Shown one piece after another: positions 18,968 through 24,871 of a stretch of 24,871 nt of DNA. Numbering within the stretch: the first letter of the stretch is position 1; each line of letters begins with the position of its first letter. Where the stretch lies: assembly GCA_027604185.1 (NCBI GenBank), contig JADGKB010000156.1, forward strand, positions 1 to 24,871. Direction: 5' to 3'. The notes below the pieces were generated by a model that saw nothing but the letters and a program-made list of their open reading frames with translations, had not been told where the DNA came from and did not search any database. The DNA is from Boothiomyces macroporosus. Its lineage: Eukaryota; Chytridiomycota; Chytridiomycetes; Rhizophydiales; Terramycetaceae. Made by a program: the position numbers and the translations under genes.

Positions 18968-19837
18968 ATGGCATTTGAAACAGTCGCAGTCGTAGGAGCT
19001 ACCGGAAACCTTGGCGTGTCCATCGCGAAGGCAGTCATTGCAAAGAAGCTCAAAGTAAAGATCGTTACAAGACAAGACACACTTGCGTCCAAGAAGGAGC
19101 TCTTGGATGAGTTCAAGTCGCACGGCGCCGAGATTGTCGTCGCCGACTTCAAGAGCATCGACTCACTCGCAGCTGCACTCAAGGGCGTGCAGGTGGTGAT
19201 CTCGGCAACAGGTGGGGCAGCGCTGGGCGAGCAGATCCAGCTTATAGACGCGGCCAAGAAAGCTGGTGTGTCTCGCTTCTACCCGTCCGAGTACGGAATA
19301 GACGACGTCGAGTATCCAACAAAGCACCCAATTATCGACGCCAAGGTCAGCATTCGCAAGCACGCAGAGGCTGCAGGGCTGCAAACAGTGGTTGCGTTCA
19401 CTGGATTCTTTGCCGAGTGGGCGCTCTCTCCCTTCTACGCCGTAGACTTTGCAACCAGCACCATTGAAATCGTAGGAGACGGAAACGCAAAGATTGGAGG
19501 ATGGTCGATCCCCCAAATCGGCCAGGTGGTCGCCGAATCAATCAACCACGCAACCACAAGCAAAACTGACAAGATTATCTACCTCAGGGCACAAGGGCTG
19601 GTGTTCACGTACAACGAGTTGCTTGCCGAACACGAGAAGCAGACTGGAACAAAGTGGACCAAAAAGTACATTACCATCGACGAAGCCAAAAAGCGACTCG
19701 ACGGAGCAGATCCATATGCCGAGTTTGGCACATACCTCCGCACTTGGCAAGCACAGGGCTACGGTCTGTCCAAGGAGAACCACGCAAAAGAGTTTAACAT
19801 TACTCCAACCACATTTGCCCAAATCTTCAAGAAGTAA
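18968..19837 (+). CDS. NmrA-like / isoflavone-reductase-like NAD(P)-binding protein
   Basis: An intronless gene encoding 289 residues. An N-terminal Rossmann motif, VVGATGNLGVSIAKA, binds NAD(P), and TRQDT after the second strand fits an NADP-type pocket. FYPSEYG and KVSIRKHAE-like helices match the NmrA/isoflavone reductase group of atypical short-chain dehydrogenases. The family includes redox-sensing regulators and small-molecule reductases; the role here cannot be assigned. Codons end in G or C far more often than in neighbouring genes, visible in 19080-19760, which suggests high expression or horizontal origin. An in-frame ATG at 18944 would add eight residues. It is convergent with uL22m, with 18 nt between stops. 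Confidence 0.85.
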   Translation: MAFETVAVVGATGNLGVSIAKAVIAKKLKVKIVTRQDTLASKKELLDEFKSHGAEIVVADFKSIDSLAAALKGVQVVISATGGAALGEQIQLIDAAKKAGVSRFYPSEYGIDDVEYPTKHPIIDAKVSIRKHAEAAGLQTVVAFTGFFAEWALSPFYAVDFATSTIEIVGDGNAKIGGWSIPQIGQVVAESINHATTSKTDKIIYLRAQGLVFTYNELLAEHEKQTGTKWTKKYITIDEAKKRLDGADPYAEFGTYLRTWQAQGYGLSKENHAKEFNITPTTFAQIFKK

Positions 19838-19855
19838 CAAATATTTTCTTTTTAT

Positions 19856-20619
19856 TCAACAATAAACTGGTTTGATTGGACGTTTACTCCTCTTTTGTTG
19901 ATATAGCTGTTCAGCAGTTTCAGTTGTATCCTTTTTTCTATCACGTAATCTTGCACGCAACCATTCTAAAGGATCATTGGTTCTCTTTTGGAAACCTTGT
20001 GATCTTTCTTGGAGAACAAATTCCAATTTGCAGACTAGTGGATGTGGGGTTGCGCCGTATCTACCTCTACCACGCAGATATTTCTTTACGAACTTGTTTT
20101 GCAAGCCATGCTTGGTGTTCTTTACGTATGCATCAGCTACAATTAAGAGTGAATACCAATATAGGTCTTTTTCAAGTCAAATCCTTCTTCTTTTGCTCTC
20201 ACGATAACCTCGTTCAAAGTCTCTTTGAGCTTGTGAGATATGCGGTGTTGGTTCCATGATAATTGAAGGAGCGCATCGTCCAATGACAACCCTTTGATAT
20301 CACCCAAAGGCTGGATGAATCTTGTGTGTTCAATGTGGACAAAATTCTTGAAGGTCTTTAATATTTTTGATCCTCCGTCTTTTTCCAGTCTGTAAAGGAA
20401 GCCTTTTCCCCACTTTGCGTTGAGATTTATATCCCCTTCCTCCACTTGAATTGGCTCTGGTTCGCTCTTGATTGACTGTTTGATTTGCTCAATGTGCGCT
20501 GCTGCATTAGGGTTCACTGGCCCGTCCGTTTCCAAAATATTTTTGATTTTTTCATACACCCTTGGAGGAGTAGTGTTGGTTCCTTTAACTCTGGTGAAAA
20601 ATCGAACTTGTTTAAACAT
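19856..20619 (-). CDS. MRPL22: Mitochondrial large-subunit ribosomal protein uL22m
   Basis: Two exons (20619-20157, 20136-19856) with one 20-nt intron (20137-20156) encode 247 residues. The intron joins KKTYI to ADAYVKNTKHG. The core GDIKGLSLDDALLQLSWNQHR, the helix LNEVIVRAKEEGFDL and the C-terminal KKYLRGRGRYGATPHP hairpin are those of uL22, whose extended loop lines the ribosomal exit tunnel. The basic, hydroxylated N-terminus (MFKQVRFFTRVKG) fits a mitochondrial presequence, and the C-terminal extension (RTNDPLEWLRARLRDRKK) is as seen in mitochondrial forms. Its start codon is 37 bp from that of COA6 on the other strand. Its stop is 18 nt from that of the NmrA-like gene. Confidence 0.9.
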
Positions 20620-20656
20620 TGAAAAAAAAAGATTTTGGTTTTTTTCAAAATCAAGA
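20620..20656. promoter_or_regulatory. 37-bp bidirectional promoter between uL22m and COA6
   Basis: The whole space between two divergent start codons. It contains an inverted repeat TTGAAAAAAA (20619-20628) / TTTTTTTCAA (20639-20648) and a second inverted pair GATTTTG (20631-20637) / CAAAATC (20646-20652). Any core promoter must lie here or inside the opposite coding sequence. There is no TATA box. Confidence 0.6.
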
Positions 20657-21019
20657 ATGGGTTTAAATTTGCCTCCAACAAAGGACGACAGGAAAAAATG
20701 CTGGGCTGCAAAGGACGCTTACTTTAAATGCCTGGATGAAAATAATCTGTGGCTGGAGGGCCTTCAACCAACCACGCATGAGGAGATTACCCAGATTGAC
20801 ACAACGAATATCGTGATACAAAAGAAGAATTCAAAAAACAGCCATCTATTTACATGTTCGCAAGCCAGGGAAATGTTTGAAAGTAGCTGCTTGCCTTCAT
20901 GGTATAAGCATTTCAGCATGTTGCGTGTACAGGATTTACAAAAAAAACACTGGGTGGGAAAAATAGAGAATGAAAAAGTTAAAGACGATGGGTTTTGGGA
21001 ACGCATGAAGGAAAAATAA
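20657..21019 (+). CDS. COA6: Cytochrome c oxidase assembly factor 6 (COA6-like)
   Basis: An intronless gene encoding 120 residues. A CX9C motif (Cys15, Cys25: CWAAKDAYFKC) followed by LDENN, and a CX10C motif (Cys67, Cys78: CSQAREMFESSC) followed by P.WYKHF, are diagnostic of COA6. COA6 is an intermembrane-space protein assisting copper delivery to COX2 during complex IV assembly. The segment between the two cysteine pairs is 41 residues here against about 10 in human COA6. No 19-23-nt intron can account for the extra sequence, so it appears to be a real insertion. Twin disulfides and MIA40 import are expected from the family. AATAAA overlaps the stop. It is divergent from uL22m, and convergent with the VIT1 gene at 19 nt. 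Confidence 0.88.
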   Translation: MGLNLPPTKDDRKKCWAAKDAYFKCLDENNLWLEGLQPTTHEEITQIDTTNIVIQKKNSKNSHLFTCSQAREMFESSCLPSWYKHFSMLRVQDLQKKHWVGKIENEKVKDDGFWERMKEK

Positions 21020-21020
21020 A
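21015..21020 (+). promoter_or_regulatory. AATAAA polyadenylation signal overlapping the COA6 stop
   Basis: The TAA stop (21017-21019) lies inside AATAAA. The use as a signal is inferred. Confidence 0.5.
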
Positions 21021-21038
21021 TTGGAATGAAATCAGTTG

Positions 21039-21891
21039 TTAAGGTTTTGGTAATAGATTCGCGATTCCAAAAGCAGCACCTGCTGCCAATGCTCCGATAA
21101 ACATCATTTGTAATGCACCTACAAATGGTCTCTTATTTCCTAGCAATATTGATTTTACATAACCAAAAATGAAAAGCGTAGCAATTGTGACAATCGCGGA
21201 CACCAGCAATGCTGTTCTAGCATGCTCTATTAATGCGTAAGGAACCAACGGGACTACTCCACCACAGAAATAAGAAGCGCCAATGGTTAGCGCGCTAATC
21301 TATATTAAATCCAAGTACCCATGACCGACTTGCCTCTGGCTTTTCCAACCCAAGTTCAAATTTCATCATAAAATCTACCCATACTTCTTTGTCACTGTGT
21401 AGTTTCTCCAAAAGCGGTTCCAAATGATCACTGCTAATTCCATATGGTTCAAATATTTCATAAATTTCCTGAGTCTCTTTTTCTGGCATTTGGTCAACCT
21501 CCATCAACTCTCTCTTTCTTTCAGAATCATAATGCTCGATTTCAGATAATCCTGCTAAAAACCCACCTAGTGCCATTGAGATTGAACCTGCTACCACCTC
21601 TGCAACACCTGCAGTTAGCACTATCCGAGAGGAATCTAGGGTAGCTAATCCTGCAGCCAAGGCAAACGGCACAGTTAAACCATCAGACAAACCAACAATG
21701 ATATCTCGAACAACTTCTGCGGAGCCAAAATGTGGTTCAGCATGTGAGTTACACACTGAAACTCCATCGTGTATTATTAAAACTTGATCTTCGCGTATAT
21801 TTGTTGATGAACCCTGCGGAGTTGTTTCTGGAGTAGAGTTTTCTGATATTGGAAATGATTGCAGTAATGTAGGTGTGGGTTTAGCAGCCAT
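21039..21891 (-). CDS. CCC1: VIT1/CCC1-family vacuolar iron/manganese transporter
   Basis: Two exons (21891-21319, 21299-21039) with one 19-nt intron (21300-21318) encode 277 residues. The family moves Fe2+ or Mn2+ into the vacuole in exchange for protons. Transmembrane helix 1 has DIIVGLSDGLTVPFALAAGL and helix 2 GVAEVVAGSISMALGGFLAG, both family signatures. A cytoplasmic Glu/Met-rich segment (ERKRELMEVDQMPEKETQE, DFMMKFELGLE) matches the metal-binding domain of VIT1. The intron joins SRSW to ISALTIGASYFCGG, and three further hydrophobic helices follow. An N-terminal Ser/Thr/Pro-rich region of about 75 residues precedes the first helix. The start at 21891 is the first ATG before this region that does not run into the divergent neighbour. 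Confidence 0.92.
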
Positions 21892-22084
21892 ATCAATGCT
21901 TGCAAAAAAACGCGGAAATCTCAGCAATGCATAACCATGGTTTGATAGGAGACCGCTTACGTCAAAATATAAGATATTGTTTAATATTTCTTTGTTTACT
22001 TTTTTGTGGTAAATGCAAATTACAAATTCATTGCTGCCAGATTCACATGCTAACCAATTATCCTCTTTCCTGGATTTGTGTATA

Positions 22085-23047
22085 ATGATAGTCGCTGAAG
22101 AAAGCATTTGCGCACTACCGCTAAATTTGACAATCACCTCTCAAAAAGATCTCCAAGACCTACAAAGAATAAAATCAAAGCAGAATTTAAAGCACCAGAT
22201 GATCATCTTGGGGACAGTGTATACCTTTCTTTCAAAGATTATTAAAGAATTGTACGTGCGGCTGCCCGATGCCGGAATTAAAGAAACGTTTATCAAAGAG
22301 TGCAGCAGATGGTTAGTACAGCGAGTGACAGGGGAATTTTACTTGTACAAAGATCGCCAAGATGGCACTTTGGTGGTATCTGAAGATTTATCGCGCGTAT
22401 ATTTGGTCTTGGGGTTCACCAAACCACTAGGAAAGATGCTTCCATTGCCAATCAAAGTAAGAATGACGATACTCCCTTACAAAGAACACTTGTCATACGA
22501 TCGAACAATTATCCCAGTATCACCAGTTTCGCTGAAGAAACAAGCTGAAATTAAAAAAGTGGTTGAAAAGGCAGCAGTAGATGGCTCTCTGATTACCAGA
22601 TTTGATTCAATTGATCATACCAAAATATTAGAACCAAAGCAAAACACGGTCAAAATTTCTCAAAGGGATACACAATTGATGTCCGAACTGAAACCATTGC
22701 TCTTTGGGAAAATAGACCCAAATGAAACTTGGGTATGGAAAAGGTTTGGTATTTCATTGGCTGAAAACCCAAACAGATTAATAAGCTTGATTAATAACAA
22801 GGGCCAAGTACTCATGAATTTCCCAATGATGAAACTTGATCCTTGCATTCATGATGTGCTATCTACCATATTGTCTGGTATTAAAGTTGCAAATGTATCA
22901 CGTATAGCAAAAACTATGGCTGTTGACTATGAGCCACTTGTAGACCCATTAAACAAGCTTTTTGAAGAAACTGGAATCAGTTTTAGTTTGTATGAAATTG
23001 CATCACCAGAAGAAACATTTGCGGCAAATTATTTCAAGGAAAATTAG
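22085..23047 (+). CDS. Unrecognised 320-residue protein
   Basis: A single open frame without evident introns; the start at 22085 is the in-frame ATG nearest the conserved-looking body. I do not recognise the family. It has no signal peptide or membrane helix and looks soluble and globular. An N-terminal helical part includes IKECSRWLVQRVTGEFYLYKD; then come a beta-rich part (GTLVVSEDLSRVYLVLGFT and KVRMTILPY), a Lys/Glu-rich linker (KKQAEIKKVVEKA), and a helical C-terminal part. Codon use is like the neighbours', which supports a real gene. It is divergent from the VIT1 gene (193 nt between starts, with CCAAT near 22053) and convergent with CEP44 (94 nt between stops). Confidence 0.72.
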   Translation: MIVAEESICALPLNLTITSQKDLQDLQRIKSKQNLKHQMIILGTVYTFLSKIIKELYVRLPDAGIKETFIKECSRWLVQRVTGEFYLYKDRQDGTLVVSEDLSRVYLVLGFTKPLGKMLPLPIKVRMTILPYKEHLSYDRTIIPVSPVSLKKQAEIKKVVEKAAVDGSLITRFDSIDHTKILEPKQNTVKISQRDTQLMSELKPLLFGKIDPNETWVWKRFGISLAENPNRLISLINNKGQVLMNFPMMKLDPCIHDVLSTILSGIKVANVSRIAKTMAVDYEPLVDPLNKLFEETGISFSLYEIASPEETFAANYFKEN

Positions 23048-23141
23048 ATTTATTTTCGAAGAGATTTCGATAGTAACAGTCTGGCTTCTTTAAGTTTTAA
23101 TGAAACTGATTTTATGTGTTTCTGTGTGTCCTATTATTAAT

Positions 23142-24566
23142 TCAATTTACTCTTAAATCTGGAGTGCTTGTCTTTCTAATTACACTCTGCCGTAAAGCTA
23201 TGTCGTCGGATGGTGTATATCGCTTTTCGTATTGATTAACTAACTCGGCAGATTTGTGAGAACCTCCGTTTGTTACTGTATGCTTATGGTCTAATTGGGG
23301 CCATTTATTTACAGTTGACGTAGGATTGTTACGGAAACTAACAGAAATGTCAGACTCGGGTGTTATTGCAGGCTGAGGAATGAATTTAGGGGTCACTGAT
23401 ATAGAAGCACTTGCAGGTTGCGGCGTAAGTATTTCTGCAGTTGAATGGTTAGTGTTTTCTGCAAGAATTCCTTGCAATAATTTAAATGAGTTTTCTAATT
23501 CGGCAACTTTACTTCTAACGGCCTCTAATTCCGCCATTAACAACTTTTGCTGTTCATTAGACTCTTTCAGACTTTCTTCTAGCTGCTGCACCCGATCTGG
23601 CTCTGGTGTTTTCGCTCTTGTAGCAAAGTCCTGGAACAGGACTGTTCTTTTAGATGGAGAGCTTTTCAAACTACTTTTAGATGGTGAATTGGATTTTGAT
23701 CGGGGAATGTGTGAAATAATTTCAGGATATACAGCCTTGGATTCATATTCATCAAATCTGGGTGTATTTCTAGACTCAATCGTCCAAGAAGCAACTATTT
23801 CGTTCTGATGAACATCCATAATTGGCGTTATTGATCTGTATGATAAATCAGCAGATATCGTTCTTGTTTTTCGATCACTTGAAAATAATTGTTGGGTTGG
23901 ACTCCTACTATTAAAAGACGGAGATATCCTTTTTGCTTCTAGCGGATTATAGCTGTACGAATCTTTAAACTCCATATCATCAATATTTTCTCTGGGAATA
24001 TCCATCAGTGAATCATCCACACTGACAGACTCGTTGATTTCATTTGGGTGAGGGGCTGGATTTATCACTATAGCTTCTTGATGGTTTGTGATTGGCTTTG
24101 GGGTCTCTTTGTTGATTTGCTTCAGAGGTACACGCTGTTTCTCCCTGTTAAATCTCATGAATTCTTGTCTCTTTTCTTTAGCTAGCTTGATTGTATCCGT
24201 AACTAGTATACACTTTCTTTCCGCAAATCCTTTTGAGAAGAACTGGTCCCTAGATATTTTTGGTTTGTAATTGAAAACATCCCGCAATGCTAAATAAAGA
24301 AGAAGGTACCGGAATATATCGCTTCCATGAACCGCTTATCTCGCTTTCCATAAAGATCATAGTTTTGCTCAGAGAAATAGTTTGCCAATAGGGGCGAGTA
24401 TTCCAGGAATATATAGTGAAACAGCGGGAGAAAACAAACAGGATCGCCTTTGGATATTCTACATTAGCAGCAAGTACCCTGCAATACTGAACGGTCCGTT
24501 ATACTTGATTGTCTTTAGCTCTGATTCAAGGATGGCGATATTGTTTTTCAAGTCGCCCGTCGCCAT
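23142..24566 (-). CDS. CEP44: Centrosomal protein CEP44
   Basis: Three exons (24566-24478, 24458-24310, 24289-23142) with introns of 19 nt (24459-24477) and 20 nt (24290-24309) encode 461 residues. In animals CEP44 binds centriolar microtubules and is needed for centriole-to-centrosome conversion. The N-terminal CEP44 domain (residues 1 to about 125) reads MATGDLKNNI, then KGDPVCFLPLFHY, then DKRFMEAIYSALRDVFNYKP and GFAERK, each part on a different exon and in the family's order. A Ser/Pro-rich basic region (SPSKSSLKSSPSKR) and one coiled coil (about 312-355, RVQQLEESLKES...LEAVRSKVAELE) follow. The rest is disordered and lineage-specific. An open plus-strand frame at 24382-24849 is a shadow of these exons. 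Confidence 0.92.
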
Positions 24567-24834
24567 TTCGAGATTTGTAAAGTGCAGCAAGTTTTTCAAA
24601 GAGCTGAAATTGTGCAAATCTATAGAACATTATACAACTGGTGGTTTAACAGCTCTATTCAGAATTTACACGCCATTTTATTGGCCGCGCTGGATCCCTT
24701 TGATTCCATACAAGTATCAAGAGTATAAAGTATCAAGAGTATATATGGGATGTATATTTAAGAGTATTATCAGTTGGTTAATCATAAAACAAAGGAACCC
24801 TTTATGGCGCACACCAGAAAAACAGAGAACAAGC

Positions 24835-24871
24835 GGTTCTATGGTGTAGTTGGTTATCACGCAAGCTTAAC
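24835..24871 (+). tRNA. tRNA-Val (AAC), 3' half outside the window
   Basis: Begins with acceptor strand GGTTCTA, then TGGTGTAGTTGG (A box and D-arm), TATCAC, and anticodon-stem strand CAAGC. The window ends exactly at anticodon positions 34-36, AAC. The arm layout and sequence match eukaryotic tRNA-Val. The acceptor 3' strand, T-arm and any intron after position 37 are not visible. It lies upstream of CEP44, transcribed away from it. Confidence 0.85.

Noticed and set aside
18684..18974. 96-residue minus-strand open frame before the NmrA-like gene.
   Set aside because: No family features, it overlaps the TATA box and start of the NmrA-like gene, and a second frame is equally open there.
24382..24849. 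155-residue plus-strand open frame.
   Set aside because: It starts at a non-ATG codon, runs antisense to CEP44 exons 1 and 2 and ends inside the tRNA. The CEP44 domain on the other strand is far better supported.
1..24871. Reassigned stop codons, suggested by in-frame TAA/TAG/TGA inside conserved genes.
   Set aside because: Each such stop falls in a 19-23-nt GT...AG segment (one ends TG) whose removal restores both frame and motif. Outside them, genes end normally at TAA, TAG or TGA.
1..24871. A nucleomorph or ciliate origin, given intron sizes of 19-23 nt.
   Set aside because: The gene set (DMC1, CEP44, fungalysin, secreted proteins, COA6) is not what nucleomorphs retain, and ciliate heterotrich introns are 15-16 nt. 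The fungal-type ATG13 tail argues for a Holomycota nucleus, though I cannot prove this without a tree.
1..24871. CRISPR arrays, transposons, viral genes or long repeats.
   Set aside because: None seen on either strand; all sizeable open frames resolve to cellular genes or their shadows.

Overview
The window is nuclear DNA of a very compact, AT-rich eukaryotic genome. It holds 19 protein genes and the 5' part of one tRNA gene in 24.9 kb. Standard stop codons are used throughout. The gene set points to a flagellated (zoosporic) fungus or a close relative. Fungus-like items are an M36 fungalysin and an ATG13 ending in a fungal-type acidic/MSEL tail. CEP44, a centriole protein lost from non-flagellated fungi, implies centrioles, and DMC1 implies meiosis. 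This placement is inference from gene content.

The dominant signal is splicing. Homology-guided reconstruction gives 35 introns in 12 genes, all 19-23 nt long (11 of 19, 17 of 20, 4 of 21, 2 of 22, 1 of 23). 34 of 35 begin GTA. Most carry a TAAC/TAAT-like branch motif a few bases before the terminal AG. Removing them restores full-length, family-matching proteins. Continuous open reading frames therefore badly misrepresent this region: several look broken or frameshifted when they are not, and two 21-nt introns without stops are hidden inside open frames.

Layout, left to right: a partial membrane-anchored alginate-lyase-like protein (1-1278, +); a tyrosine phosphatase (1303-2175, -); a small secreted protein (2361-2759, +); ATG13 (2813-5261, +); a GCN20/ABCF3 ATPase (5303-7517, +); a TRMT2-type tRNA m5U methyltransferase (7539-9504, -); a paralogue of the small secreted protein (9789-10190, +); CDKAL1 (10233-12042, +); DMC1 in nine exons (12209-13386, +); two paralogues of an unrecognised family (13577-14357 and 15668-16439, +) flanking a four-finger C2H2 protein (15073-15597, +); fungalysin (16688-18564, +); a GC-richer intronless NmrA-like reductase (18968-19837, +); mitochondrial uL22 (19856-20619, -) divergent from COA6 (20657-21019, +) across only 37 bp; a VIT1/CCC1 transporter (21039-21891, -); an unrecognised 320-residue protein (22085-23047, +); CEP44 (23142-24566, -); and tRNA-Val(AAC), cut by the window end (24835-24871, +).

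Genes are packed tightly. Four of five convergent pairs are separated by 18-24 nt, and AATAAA overlaps the stop codon in at least four genes. Several genes have a TATA box 31-37 nt before the ATG, so their 5' leaders must be only a few bases long. Functionally the window mixes translation and tRNA modification (GCN20, TRMT2, CDKAL1, uL22m, tRNA-Val), autophagy (ATG13), meiosis (DMC1), centriole biology (CEP44), metal transport, and secreted or surface enzymes. There is no obvious single pathway cluster.
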